64,000 nucleotides of DNA from contig CM060843.1 in assembly GCA_030762175.1 (NCBI GenBank), positions 24,131,501 through 24,195,500 of the forward strand, written 5' to 3'. This DNA comes from Metallyticus violacea. Lineage: Eukaryota; Arthropoda; Insecta; Mantodea; Metallyticidae. The notes beneath the pieces are model-generated. The model did no database searches and was not told the DNA's origin. It saw only the letters and a program-made list of their open reading frames with translations. This document shows positions 21,927-34,724 of the stretch, piece by piece; the stretch's first letter is position 1; each line of letters begins with the position of its first letter. Made by a program: the position numbers and the translations under genes.

Positions 21927-22744
21927 CTCTTGTCAACTTAAGGCATACCATATTATACATAATTTAATTTAATAATTTCTTAATACTTATAACTTCTAAA
22001 TCATATAGAACAGTTTTGTTTTAAAAAGCTCAAAACTAGTTGATTTAAGCAAAGAAAAAATTGAAAAGCAGAGACTTCGTTGGGGGGGAAAAAACTACGC
22101 CTGTCTTTTAGTTAGAAAATGAAAAGTATATCACATGTTTTAAAATCAATATACATGTCTGTGTGTTTAATACTTTTCACTAAAAATAACAACTTTACAT
22201 AACTTTTACACTAGGTGTAACATTCGCATTTATTAAATTTGTACGAACCTGGGTATTTTTAAACATTTGTAAACAAAGAAAAGATGTTTTTGAAAAGAAT
22301 CTAAAACGACTGCACGAAAAAATATTTCTGTTGAATATTGTAAAAGAAAATAATTCGGAAAAAAAAATAAAATAAAACATCAGTTAGGATAGAATTTTTG
22401 GATTAGGTAACTGTAATTAATTAATTGTATGCGTTTTGAATAACTAAATATTTTTAATTTTTAGAAAAATTATTGAGTTAGATCTGTTATTTTAACCAAA
22501 TAAAAAGAGCAAATGCACTTTAAACAATATAACTTTACCAAGTAACCTGGGACAGGTGCTATCAATATAATTTTTTAATATTCAAAAAAGTTTTAAACAA
22601 TATCTAAAGTAAAAGACCACTCCCTCAAACTTTAATCTCTTCAACCCGTGTTGGTTTACTATAATTGCAAAAATAAACACAAATTATAATTAAAATAATA
22701 CTTTAATTAAGAGCTGTGTGCAAATAAAATGTAAGCAAATTTCT

Positions 22745-23190
22745 GTTAAAGAGCTATACCCGCGAACTTATGATCGTAGCTTCCCTGCTTCCCTGTATAT
22801 TCTTGAAGTCTCGGGTTTGATCCTCGGACTCGTCATGGACATTTTTCTTCGTTGGGGTAGCTCCTATGGGTAGCTGGGTGGATGGTTTGATGATCTGGGG
22901 CAGAAGTGGATTATTTACGGTAATTGATTCTTGCTTTGTGCCTAAGGGGTACCTCCGAGAGGGAGGGATAAAGTGAGGGGAACACGAATGGCCAGAATAT
23001 AGGGTCAGCGACTGCGCGGACGCAGATGGAGTCCCAAACACGTTTCCAGATGGTCGGTGGTGGCCCTTCCCCCCGAATTATGAGTCACTTAGAGGGCGAC
23101 CAACCCTTACAGTAAGCAAGGTCCGAGGCTGCTAGTATGGTAGAGCTGCAGTCCCGAGCGACAGCTGAGAGAGCCGAAGGTAGCGTGACT
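22745..23190 (+). mobile_element. SINE-D-like repeat, longest copy
   Basis: A tRNA-like start (B-box GGGTTTGATCC near 22815) is followed by TTCTTCGTTGGGGTAGCTCC, ACCTCCGAGAGGGAGGGATA, GGACGCAGATGGAGTCCCAA and TTTCCAGATGGTCGGTGGTG. It ends in a block (GGCTGCTAGTATGGTAGAGC, AGTCCCGAGCGACAGCTGAG) that reappears inverted at 23755-23840. Confidence 0.55.
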
Positions 23191-23244
23191 TGCACATATA
23201 TAGCTAGTAATAAGGATTTCAAGCGCAACGGCATGATAACTCAG

Positions 23245-23345
23245 ACACATTAGAGCGTTATACTATAGTTGTGAAGGTAGTGTCTTCGAATCCTCACATC
23301 CGGATTTTTTTTTCTGTTGGGGTTAAAGGAGATTTGTAACCACTC
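23245..23345 (+). repeat. tRNA-like SINE head with short body
   Basis: A-box-like TAACTCAGACACATTAGAGC and B-box GTGTCTTCGAATCC are spaced as in a tRNA, followed by the TTTTCTGTTGGGGTTAAAGG body shared with the SINE-D copy at 22835. It is a SINE head, not a tRNA gene, since the acceptor stem does not pair. Confidence 0.5.
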
Positions 23346-23754
23346 CAATTATTTACTCCCTAACATAATACCAAGCACACAATGAGCTATAAATTGATAT
23401 TTACGAATTTCTTTTTCTGTTGGAATCAAAGCAGATTTGCCACCATATAGTGATTTACCCGCCCCTATCAATTACGAAAAGTAAGGGAGCGTAGGTCGTC
23501 AAGCCGTAGCTAGCCGCAGCAAACAATTGGGTCCATCGGTTTCTAGGATTTACTCGAGGTTAGCGTTAAGGTCAGTATATATATGAATTAATTGCGAATT
23601 CCAATAAGACAACGCATTCTAAAAAGTGAACCACTCAGTTTTGTAATAAATGACAGCATATTGCACAAAAAAGTTATGGAGGACAATGCATAAGTTACAT
23701 TGTGTTTAGCAAAAAAATAATACATGCAACAATTACACTTTTACAAGTGGCCGC

Positions 23755-23840
23755 ACTAACACAGTCTGCTCTCTCGTTCGGGACTCTCTCCCCGCTGTCG
23801 CTCGGGACAGCAGCTCTACCACATCAGCAGCCTTGGATTT
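23755..23840 (-). repeat. Inverted partial copy of the SINE-D 3' block
   Basis: The reverse complement gives GGCTGCTGATGTGGTAGAGC and GTCCCGAGCGACAGCGGGGA, matching 23128-23180. The two form an inverted pair ~600 bp apart. Confidence 0.65.
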
Positions 23841-23924
23841 TTCTTGCTGTAAAAGTTAGACGGCGCCCTTCCATTCTAGATGCCGCGTCGTAGCACAAAC
23901 CTTTCCAAAGCGCCCCCTAACGTG

Positions 23925-24165
23925 ACAGCTAGCTATTCCACCTTGCTCTGGCATCCATCCTGTAACAGAACCAATGGAATGAAATGAATGTGAAATGGGA
24001 GAGGGAAAAATTCGCGAAATGCAAATATTCATTCCGGTATTATGCCTAAGTGTCCATGAGAAACCTTGAAAAATAGCAAGGACAAGATGGCAGGCTCAAA
24101 GAATTGAACCTGGGATCTCGTTCGGCCCTAAGGATAGTTTGTTCTAGATTTAATTCAATGCCTCT
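23925..24165 (-). mobile_element. SINE-C copy
   Basis: Ordered match to 13690-13945: CACCTTGCTCTGGCATCCAT, AATGTGAAATGGGAGAGGGA, ATTCATTCCGGTATTATGCC, then the B-box complement TTGAACCTGGGATCTCG. Confidence 0.6.
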
Positions 24166-24210
24166 TCGTTTGGACTACACCTCCGCTCCAATGGTGGCTA
24201 CTATATTACA

Positions 24211-24218
<8 letters not shown>

Positions 24219-24250
<32 letters not shown>
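24219..24250. repeat. (AAAT)n microsatellite
   Basis: About 8 units, directly right of the SINE-C copy. Confidence 0.95.
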
Positions 24251-24822
24251 AAAATTAAAAAAAATAAAAGGCAAAAATGGGAAAGAATTACCCTTATCAC
24301 ATTTTGGAGAGTGTGTCTTGCTTGGATAAGAATTACTGTCTGAACATAAAAAATGTATGCAAAGAGATCTGTAAATAACACTAACAATGAATGTACCAAA
24401 TTACACGATTAATGAAGAGCTTAACTGATAATAGCCCCCTCGCCACCACAAATGTCTCAAGTTTATTCGTTATTATTCATTTCCATTGGTGACAGTGGGA
24501 TGATGAAAAACAATAAGTTACTTAAAAATTAAAGGATCTGTGTTCACAAACCATATTAACACATACCATACAAACCCTCCTCTGTTTTCGATATATTATA
24601 GGTATATGGTATTCTAATAGCCTCTGGACAAATTTCACTCATTTATAACTGCAAAACGAAATAGCAACTTGCGGTTTTTTGCATTGCAATGGTTAACTCA
24701 AAAAGTTCCTTATACTGCACTAGATGGCTGTCGTTTCTATAGCAATGTAACGTGTATTTTTATTCATAAAAAAATGAAGTACAGCACAAAGTAAAAAAAT
24801 GTTTAGATTGCATTGAGTTGTT

Positions 24823-24865
<43 letters not shown>
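24823..24865. repeat. Poly(T) tract, ~43 nt
   Basis: An uninterrupted T run. It could be the A-tail of a minus-strand retroinsertion, but I recognise no body to its right. Confidence 0.9.
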
Positions 24866-24868
<3 letters not shown>

Positions 24869-27800
24869 GTTTCCCCTATTTGAAAAGGTTGGGATATAGG
24901 GATCGAAAATCGTTGTGTGATTTGTGAAATGGAAAGAGATAATACGAATGTGCAGTGTGATCAGGGTTATTATTTTTCAAGTTGCTATTGTTAATGCATT
25001 CTTGACATATTGGAACTATTTTTCCTTCCAAAGTGGAACAAATACACAAAATATAATGGTGCATCTTGCCACTGGACTCACAGTATTCGTGACTAGTTCA
25101 TTGTTAGGTGGATTGGTAACTAAGAGGGTCGAGTTCAACTGAAACTTTTTGAATTGACAATTGCAATGCAATCCGTCAGAGACTTTAAAGAACAAACTGT
25201 ACAGAAAAGACACAACAAACGAAAATAACGTAACAATAACAATATTTGAAAAGAAAGATTATTCTTTTTAGTGAGAATGAAACTTTTGAACAAATTTTAT
25301 ACAATCTAATAGAGTGCTCGTTTATATAGATCGATTATACAACATTTAAACTTGTTATTCCTATATTCTAGTGACAATTTAGTAATATAATTGAAATGAA
25401 ATATTTTATTTTTTATCTGTACATTTTTCAAAGTTCATTTTCTTTCTTATATTCCATTGATTTAATTGTATCTATAAAATTGTCCCATTCCTTGCTTCGG
25501 TCTCCCTGGCTGGAAGTGTCATATGTACTGGACAGAGTCAAGATTTTCCCTTTTTTTCCATAATCCTTGATATGTTTTCTTTTCTTTCCTTTCCTTTCCC
25601 TTTCTTTTTCCACTTTCTCTCTCTCTCTCTTATCATCGTTATCTTATTCACAAATTATTCAATTAACTTCTGGTTGAGCACAGGTGACTACAGATCATCT
25701 TCCTCGCTTGGACTGAAGTCACTGATAAAAATTTGCAGAATCTGGATCTTGGTATGGTGGAAAATTGCTTTGGACGTACTTGACTGCAGAGCCATGTCGC
25801 TTGTATTTTAAGTTTTACGAACTCTTTGGGGTGACGGAAAGCGGTTCTTTATGCTGTATGACCGCTATATTTCATCTCATTTCACGTAGGGATTGGTATT
25901 ATGGATCCCAGAGGTCATTTCCGTTGTTTCAGGTGTAGAACAGCATGGTCTTTAGCCTTCATCCCCTTACATATTTTAAGTTGTATTAATACCTCTTGTA
26001 GGTTAAGCTCACTCATCATAAAGCATATAGACTCTCCTTTCAATATCACATACAAACAACTTATCAATTCTCTTAGTCATCTTCAGTATGTCTGACTGTA
26101 TCCTCAACAAAAAAGTCATTAATTAAAACTAAGGTTAACGTGTGGAGCAAAAACAGTATATATGAAAGTTGTCAATATATAGATACATATGTTCAAAAAT
26201 AATAAAAATATTTAGACAATGAACATTCCAAACACATTCACATTAAAAAAATAATAAATATTTTATAAATTATTGTATTAATAACTAATTACCAACATTG
26301 ACCACTGTTTTTCAAGTAGTCAGTAGCGCTGTTGTAAAGTTATAAAAATGGTGAGTACCTGCAATAATTAAATGCTGTCCAAATTCATCCGCTTCGTGTT
26401 CATCCTTGGCATTTTCCAGTGAACAGACCTCTGTTTCTCTTAATCAGCCAACGTGAAATAAGATGCCTACATTTTATTATCAGGAATTGTACGTTACCAT
26501 CATACCATCGCCGTTATTGGTTTTAATGAATGTATCACAAAAGCTCTCCGCCTTGCATGTGCCAATTCCTGAGATGCCGCAATGCAAATACAAGATTTCT
26601 TCATTCTGCTTTCTGACTTATTAACAGCTCTTATTTCCATAACACTGACAAGAGGTCAGCAAAGTTTATCAAGGTCACAGGTTAGCGCTGTTATCGGTTT
26701 TCATGCTCATACATAAAGCAACACTCTCCGCCTTGCACTGCTATTTCTTCGAATGCATCAGCACGGTAAGTTGCTCTTTTTCTTCTCCAGTTAATTAATG
26801 CATGTTTGTTATTGTGTTATCGTGAAGAGAACTTGAAGATAATGCTTTAATATTCAACCCTTCTTTACCTTACACTATAAAGTGCACAGTTTTTGCTCTG
26901 TTCAACTGATGTGGTTTATTCATGACCATTGCTTATCTACGTATAATTTTCCTCTTTCATCGTCATGTATCGAATTGTACATTTATTATTTGAGTATGAT
27001 AAACTTAACACTAACAGAAAAAAATTGTATTTTGTGCGTTTCGAAATGTACGACATACTTTCACCCTTATGACAACCCTTAGTGCAGCATATCCATTCTG
27101 CTATATCGTGTAGTGTCATTTACCAATCTGCTGCATGTTCATTTATATTAAACAAGCTAATAGAACGTAATGACAGTCTCTATATTGTGTTTCTTGTTTT
27201 GATTTTGTCGATTTCATTCATATTCGGCTCTATTCTGTACTATTTGTTCATGGTTACGATATTTTGTTACAAATGACGACCAAAAAGTTTCGAACATATC
27301 CAAATAAACCAGATATATTTTACTAAGTGTGTGGAAAGCTTATAGTGGCAACTCAAAAACACGGACTTACGCCTTTAATTAAAAAACTCTACGAATTATA
27401 TTTTAACTGAAATATTGACCAGCATAGGCATTGGTACCTGAGGCGTGAGCAAATTGATAACAGTTTCTGTTTGAAAAACGTAATATATGTCATTAAGTTC
27501 CCGAACTACCGCTCAACCATTCGCCCATTCTAATAAGAGAGTTCTCCAATCTTAAGCAAGAGCGATCTATTAACTGTACAGGTATGAGGAGCTTATCCTA
27601 TGACGCGACTTGAACTACCAGAAGCGATGTATCTGTTGATTAAGATTATTTGTCACCCACATAAAACGTGCCTCATTTTATTTATCAACACGACATTAAT
27701 GACCTTGTTTAGGATTTAAGTCGTTCTTTGACTCAGTCTAAATTGCTGAGTTCCTTTTTGCAAAGATGAAATCGGCTGCATAAAATATTGTCCTGTGTTT

Positions 27801-28499
27801 ATGTAGTAGACACTAGTTCATTTTTAAAAATACGTCTTTTTCTCCGACAATGCTATATATTGTAATAATGTAAAGTAGTTATGAATAGTTCTGGCGAATG
27901 AGCAAAATATGCGCACTGGTTTCTTTTCGAGTTCATTTTCTATTTATGCGTTTATAGGGAATCATATTAGTATCTTCAGTACTGAAAATATTGTAGGGAA
28001 ATTTATTGCACAGCTGTACAGCTCCTATCTTTCTCACTTGCAAATGTTTGTTACATTTATGCAGCTGAAAAGTTATAGCCATCACAAATTTCCTAGAATT
28101 GTCTCGCGCAGATCGATACAAGGTCATTCGCTAGGACTATTCAAAAATACAGTAGTTGGTTTGTGTGAAGGACTGGGCCATCTTCAGAACTCAAAACAGT
28201 GGAGGCTGAATCCTTCCAAACCCAGTGCCCATTTTCTGTGACCAAATATATCTTTCTGTTCCAACCGCCATAAGAAACAATAATCAAAGTATACTTAATT
28301 TGCTTGGTTGCTTTGACTAAGATAACTAGAAAGTGGAAGATGTGAGGTGCTCCTGGTACGAAAGGGATATTTGTGATAAGAAAGATTAGCACACGTAAAA
28401 AGAGTGACCTCAGCGACATATATTTATTCAAGGAAAAAATTATTATGTTCTGCAAAAATTGGTAGACCCTGAAGATATGTTTCCAAAGAGGAGCATGAA

Positions 28500-28870
28500 T
28501 TTATATATTTAAAAGATCAGCAAAGCTTAAATAAAAGATGTGGTCTATATTGACTCACAAATACGAGAAATAATGGATGATCCAGCCTTTTCAAACATGG
28601 TGAGACAAAAACAAAAGACCTAAGGAATGCTTTTAAGTCATTTCGTGGTAATCACAATGCTGATAACTGGGAGTATAATGACATTATAAATGAAATATGG
28701 CGTATTCAAAGCATGTGGTACAACATATTACTGAACAATATTTTTAGTGCCATCTAGACACTTGCATTCCGAATTTAGGGGAAGTTAATGGCGAACATAG
28801 TGAATTATTGCACTAGAACATTAGCATATCGTGAATTATTTGTGGAAAGCCTAAACTTGGGAATAATAGC
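28500..28870 (+). pseudogene. Degenerate 'GERFHQDI'-family repeat ORF, copy 1
   Basis: Plus-strand islands in several frames read IDSQIREIMDDPAFSNM, KDLRNAFKSFRGNHNADNW then EYNDIINEI, and NLGEVNGEHSELLH. These align in order with a multicopy ORF family seen in many insect and cnidarian genomes (pattern GPQIRxLxxDxxF ... AWxxFxxVxxNFLGN ... ENLGxVSDEHGERFHQDI). The family is probably transposon-borne, and its biochemical role is unknown to me. Stops and frameshifts make this copy dead. A better-preserved GERFHQ block is at about 53490. Confidence 0.65.
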
Positions 28871-29368
28871 AAATAATTTTTTTCCTATTGAGGAACTTTT
28901 CAGAAAGAGAAGAAAATACAGAAAAGAATTTGAAACTCCAAGTATTAAATAATGGTTTTCAAAATATTATGATTATGTATCTCATAATTAACATGAACTC
29001 GTGTTTCTTGAAAAAGTGCAGGTTAGAACCTTTTTACATTCAAATTCCTATTAACCTTGCAAATGAAAATTGAATTCAATTATTTTTATTTTCAGGATAG
29101 AAAAAAATATTTGAATGCACATTTGTTACATTTCGCTAATAACATGTAAATGTCTCCTTGTTTGGTTTAAACCTACAACTGCAAGTGAACTATTAGACAT
29201 TCTTTAACCATAAAATGATAGTCTAACCAAGTACTGCGTTCAAGTTCACTTGTAATCTTGATGCAAGGCATTATGCGACTTCTATGCCGCCATATTATCA
29301 AAACGGAGGTAACATGGCTCCGTGTACAATGTGACTAACGGAAGTGTCATCCGCTTTTAAATGGCTAT

Positions 29369-29642
29369 TTTTTTAATAGTGTTGAACGCCCGTTTTTACT
29401 ACTGAGGCACCACACGTGGTGACACTGGTGATACATGAAATGAAATATTAGGAAAGGATTTTTTATGGAAGGAAACATTCCAGGCCTAAGTTTAGGGTAT
29501 CTCCCCGGCATTTGCCAATTATGAGGACTGAGGAAAACCTGGAAAAAACCTCAATCAGGGAGGACGATCCTGGCGGAATTCGTACCCCAGATCTCCCGCT
29601 CACGAGTTCGCGCCTTAACGACCTGGCCCACCTATGGCGGTC
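29369..29642 (-). mobile_element. SINE-A, full length, perfect 12-bp TSD
   Basis: Minus orientation with the T-rich end at the left, GTGTTGAACGCCCGTTTTTA, GAGGACTGAGGAAAACCTGG, and head GAGTTCGCGCCTTAACGACC. It is flanked by perfect duplications TTAAATGGCTAT at 29357-29368 and 29643-29654. This gives clean family boundaries: ~275-300 bp. Confidence 0.96.
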
Positions 29643-29709
29643 TTAAATGGCTATGAAATTACATTACCAAATCATTATCAATAACAAATATCAACCTCGT
29701 TTTTGACAG

Positions 29710-30560
29710 GAAGGAACAGAAAATGTCAACACTGGCTGCGTGGAGTCACACATTCCATGCTTTTTCTGGTCAAATGTTGAGCATGACGGTATGTATTGTC
29801 ATGGTGAGGGCGCCAATCAAATGGGTGCAGCTCAGGGCTTTTTCATTGGATGTGTTCGGCTAGGACGCTCAATACAGTCTTGTAACTCTCCAATAACCGT
29901 TGTTTGCGGAGGGCTTCATGTTGATAAATCATTTCACGACAGTCTAAGAACGACATTACCGTATCCTTCCTTTCCTACCGAACGATCTTGGTCTTTTTGG
30001 TGTTGGAGAACCAGGCGCTTTCCAGACTGTTTCTTCTGTTTGCTTTCGGGGTCGTATTGATGAAGCCAAAGTTTCATCATATGTCAAAATGGAACTAATG
30101 TATGTCCTCGCATATTCCATTACCAACAGCTGAAGCTCCGGACACACATCCACTCGCACCATCTTCTATTCAGGCGTCAACAATCTTGAAATCCATATAG
30201 CACAAAGGATCTCATGTGTAAAGATCGTTCAAAATGGTGAACGCATTACTATGGGAAATTTGTAAATGTTTGCCAGTCTATCCATTGTCATTCATCGACC
30301 TTTCCGAATAATAACTGAGCTGTGTTGATAATGATCTCGTTCACTGCGGTGGTTGGAGCACCTGGACTTCTGCTTTGTTGTTGAAATACGGCCCAGTTTA
30401 AACTCTTTCAACCGCTGAAGTGCAGTTGCTTGTGGCAGAACATCATCACAGTATACTTGTTGTAACAGTGCGTACGTTTCCATAACGGATTTCTTCAGAT
30501 TAAAGAAAAATTCCAGCGCAGTGTACTGTCCTTACGAGGTGGCTCCATTTTACGTAGACG
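29710..30560 (-). pseudogene. Mariner family D transposase fragment
   Basis: The minus strand reads METYALLQQVYCDDVLPQAT (helix-turn-helix region), LKEFKLGRIST, then YDETL followed in a shifted frame by a YDPESKQ-like run (first catalytic Asp block T-x-D-E-T), KAPGSPTPKRPR (the W-K-x-P-x-S-P-x-P-K linker), and PHHDNTYRHAQHLTRKS (second Asp block H-D-N). The segment from there to the third Asp and C-terminus is missing, and no terminal repeats were found. The linker type differs from family A but resembles family B. There are multiple frameshifts. Confidence 0.8.
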
Positions 30561-33464
30561 AATGCCAAACTTTCGCTCTTTACTGGCGTCTTGTACTAAA
30601 ACGCTTACGCGCTTAACTTTTTTTCACCAATCACATGAGATCTGCTCTTCTCATGAAACATTGTTTCCTACTGTATCTCCTTTATGTGACAAGAACAAAA
30701 ATCATTCTCAGTCTTTTGAGTAGTCCTCATAGGTATTTGAGTGGTTTTAGTAGCCAAAGAGAGCTGAAATCATGTAGAGGTCAAAATTCTAGTCGGTAGG
30801 AAAGTCGTATTATTCAGAATTACTACTAGAATGTTCGTCCTGGAATCGCAGGGTAGCAGCCTCTGAACTTCGCCTATCCAGGACGAAACCCAAACCGATA
30901 TGGTGGGATTCTCTAATATCTGCTAGAAGCGGAGACAAAAATGCGCAATACCCGCTGTCCCTCCAATCTCGTGTATAGACACAGAAGGTACGCAGATAAA
31001 TTAGAATCCTTCTTCCGCTACAGAGTGCAAAGAAAATCCATTTTCCTTAGGCTTTCATTAAGTCGGTACCTGATTTATCAACACAGACCTTTGGGATAGA
31101 AGTTGATTCGCAGCTTCCATACACTAGGCAATGCCACCAACTTCCGGTATCGCTGGTGGGAACCTGCTAAACCAACAATTAGCCTCCTCAATTTTGCGGG
31201 TTGATAATCCGAGCGTTTGAGGTAACCTCTCCGAAACTTACTTAATTTCTCATGAGTATCACGAATACAATGCCACATAAACCACCTGGGCGATTCCTAT
31301 AAGGGAGCGACTCGGATGTCCAGACCTTTATATTTCTGGAAACGAAAGATGTATCATGGGCCTTGAGTCCTTCAGAGCAGCATCTAGAGGGGTCAGAAAC
31401 CCTCAGTAAACAGACATTGAAAGGGAAGAGAAAGAGCACGGTTCCGAAATAAAGGTTAGAGAACATGAGGAATGCCAGCTTACAGAATCCACCAGCACTG
31501 AAGAACAGCTTTGGCTTCAGTAAAGCAAATTATGAATGATCTACTCCATCTCTTTAATTTAGAGTATGGGCTTTGGCAGGATATGCTTTGGCACGAGTTC
31601 GTATAACAGACTTTTGGCACATGAAAAGGGTGGTTTCTTGATGTTGGTGGTCACAGATGTATCTAACGTTTCACATTCGCTACTATTGAAATTTAGCCTA
31701 GTCATAACAGCCTCCTGTGCCAATTTTATTTGCGTAAACGACCATGAACTTCGCAGTGCAGGTGCCACAGAAGAACTTGATGGGAGACCTTACGGTGTTG
31801 CTGGTGACACTTGTAGATAACCCAAGAGCGAATTAGGGGAACTTGAAGGTTTAACACTGAGATGGACGACGGATGAATATAAATTCTAACGCTCTATGTT
31901 AAAAATGTTAAGTCGACATTGAAAATGAATGAGCATCAATCAGTTTTGTTCAGCACGCTTTCGACCATCTAGGCACCATGGTTTTCCTCAGAGACAAAGA
32001 GAGGGAGAGATTTACACCTTTAGTTCTGCATCTCTATGGGAGGATATACAAGAACTTGAAGAAGTTGGGATATTTATAAAGAGGGTGTGCAACCTTGCAT
32101 TTATACATAGAGGATGAGATCAAGGTTGCATTCTACAGTTTTTAGCAGTAATTCATCACATTTCCATATACAAGGCTCATGAGATTTTATGACGTATCAG
32201 TATTGCGCTGGTAAAAGAAAGGATTCATCATACTTACTTAGGCCTGAGGGAAATCTTCAGCGTGCAACTATTATTGTACAAAAGTTTACGTGCGGTTGAT
32301 GTCAAGTGGATCGATTTTTCAATTGTTGCAGGGATCGCAGTACAGAGGGTAAGGGTCAAAGAAAGGTAACGCCAAGAGTTTCTCAAAATCTCCAAACTAC
32401 AAGTTCAATAACTAGCACCTTTTGAACAAATGGAGATCAGCTTAACCGAAAACAAATAGATTATGTTACCACGCCCATCCTTATATGCTGCAGTCCCAAG
32501 GCGTCAACCCTTCAAGTACTCGAGAAACGCCACAATGTTTAGATGGCTTTGTAAATAATTGATTACGTTCGATTAGCATCATATGAAAATATTATTAATT
32601 AAAAGCACTTTCACAACCATGACAGTGAAGAGGGTTATTGCCTCCAGAGATTAGATGTCTTATAATGGATGGATCTGCAATCCTTGATCTTTTCCAGTTG
32701 ACCTTGTTCTTGTGATCTACATGCCATGATTAGCAATCCTATTGTTATCTGCCAACAAGGCGTTAATGAGATACAAATTTTATTATATAATAAAAGAAGA
32801 ACCTTGATATTGTGAATGCCTTAGGGTGGTTAAGAATCTGCACTTGGCCCCATTCCGTCACTTAGATGAATTAAGGCGTCTAAGACTGTCAGAATGACTT
32901 CAATATCAATGCAAATGTTTTACAACTATCAGATGTATGCCGGATATCTATTATGGGTAAGTAGCTGGAGTATTAACAACCGGAAGTAGTATGCAGACAC
33001 TAGTTAAACATGCTTAGTTCTTACACAGTCATTACTTCCAGGATCTGAAACGGTTGAAGTTGACTAGTCTGTGAATTACATCCCGCCTCACAAGAACCAC
33101 ATGTAGACCAGGAAGTGGACGTATGGATGGAGATGCGATCGAAATTACTTTGAAGGCGAAATAGCAAACAAGGCGACAAGCTTGTCCTTCTAATAGATCA
33201 GGGTCTTGTAAATAGAAACAAACAGAGGAACGAAGGATATTTCCAGCGACGCTTAATTGTGGAATGAGAATCACAAATAGTACCAACGTTTTTCCAAAGG
33301 TCGTTTTATGATAGGAAGTAAGCAATGAGATCATGAAGTGATAGTATGTAGTAGTTACTATACCCACAATGAATCTCCATTAGGGGCTGGTTCAGCTGTG
33401 ACAGTTCAGACCTTTGTGGAGCCCATCTAGTGTGGTCTGTATTTTATACGTATACATACATATA

Positions 33465-34713
33465 TACGAGATGGTATCCAGAATATTCGGGACTTGTGCT
33501 GCCATCTGGTCAAAAACTTACTTTGAGACTAATGACCGCCGTCACCCTCGAAGTAGTTCCCTTCCACACGCATACACCGGTCCCAGCGATTCTGCCATTT
33601 TCCAATTGCATCTTGGAAGTCATGTTCTTTGAGGGTGTTTAGCACAGACAGTGTTTCTTCTTGAATCCTCTCAATTGTGGCGAACCGACATCATTTCAAC
33701 TTGATTTTCAGTTTGGGGAATAGAGCGAAGTCGCATGGTGGCAAATCAGGCAAGTACTGTGGGTGGGGGTCATAGTCAAAAAAAACGCCTGGTGAATTGT
33801 GACAGGGCGCCATATCGTGGTGCAACAGCCAGTTTCCTTGTTGCCAAAGACACATTTTCACGGAGCCGTCGCAAAAGGTCACAGTAGTACGTGCAATTCA
33901 CTGTTTGATTTGGTAGGATGAATTCTTTGTGCACAATCCCCTTGGTATCAAAGAAAACGAGGAGCAGTTCTTGCTTTGCTCTTCTCTTGTCTCGCTTTTT
34001 TGGGCTTGGTGAGTTCGGGCTCTTCCACTGGGAGGATTGTTGTTTTGTCTCAGGGTCATAAGCGTACGTCCAGCTCTCGTCGCAGGTAATGACCCCTGGA
34101 CAAGAAGGTTGGGTCATTGGATTCGGCCTGGTCAACCTTCATGCAAATTTCAACTTGCTGCGCCTTCTGATCAGCAGTCAGGATCCTTGGCACAAATTTT
34201 GCGGGGACAAGATGCGTGCCCAATTCATCAGTTAAAATTTGTTGGCATGTCCTATAACCAATTCCCACTTCATGAGCAAGGTCTCCAACAGTTCGACATC
34301 GATCCTCACAAACGAGGTGTTGAACTTTGGCAACAATGTCAGGCGTTGTGCAGATGACGGACCTACTGGTGTGAGCATCGTATTCAATAGCTATACGGCC
34401 GGTCCTGAACCGAGCATGCCACTCAAACACACGTGTACAGCTCATGCTTTGTCCCCCAAATACTTGTTGAATCATTGCGACGGTCTCCGTAGCATTTTTT
34501 ACAGAAGTTGATGCACACTCTCTGTTCTAATCTTGGATCCATCGTAAAATCGCTACACACTACACACAGAGTATCATAGAATCTCAACACATCTACCCAG
34601 CTGCATGAAACTTATTGATGTGCTAGTGAGCCACTTAGGGGTACAAAACTCTACTACAACTACTGTCATGATGGCAGCACCAGTCCCAAATATTGTGGAT
34701 ACCACATCATATA
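33465..34713 (-). mobile_element. Mariner family B, complete but dead element
   Basis: Inverted termini are ~43 bp. The left begins TACGAGATGGTATCCAGAAT and contains GGGACTTGTGCTGCCATC. The right, reversed, reads GATGTGGTATCCACAATATT and contains GGGACTGGTGCTGCCATC. Both ends abut TA repeats. Length is ~1.25 kb, typical for mariner. Confidence 0.92.
33529..34542 (-). pseudogene. Mariner family B transposase pseudogene
   Basis: A 1,014-nt coding relic (~338 codons, normal mariner length) starts MDPRLEQRVC at 34542 and ends in TAG at 33529. All three catalytic aspartates survive: TCDESWTYAYDPETK, LLHHDMAPCHNS and LPPCDFALFPKLK. The linker WKSPNSPSPKK is also intact. The frame is broken near 34490 (before MIQQVFGG), near 34120, near 33855 and near 33690. 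The C-terminal block (DRCMRVEGNYFEG) is readable in the last frame. The DD34D layout and F-x-L-F-P-K-L-K fit the irritans-like branch of mariners, but that is inference. It sits in intron 1, in the same orientation as the host gene. Confidence 0.92.
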
Positions 34714-34724
34714 TATAAAAATTA

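Noticed and set aside
24924..25142. 72-codon hydrophobic ORF (MKWKEIIRMCSVI...)
   Set aside because: It looks membrane-like but has no recognised family and no supporting splice or promoter signal.
31078..33367. Possible exons or LTR-element pieces in the gene-like, GC-richer stretch around 31-33.4 kb
   Set aside because: Short minus- and plus-strand frames give no recognisable motif, and I could not pair any LTRs. Left as unassigned intron.
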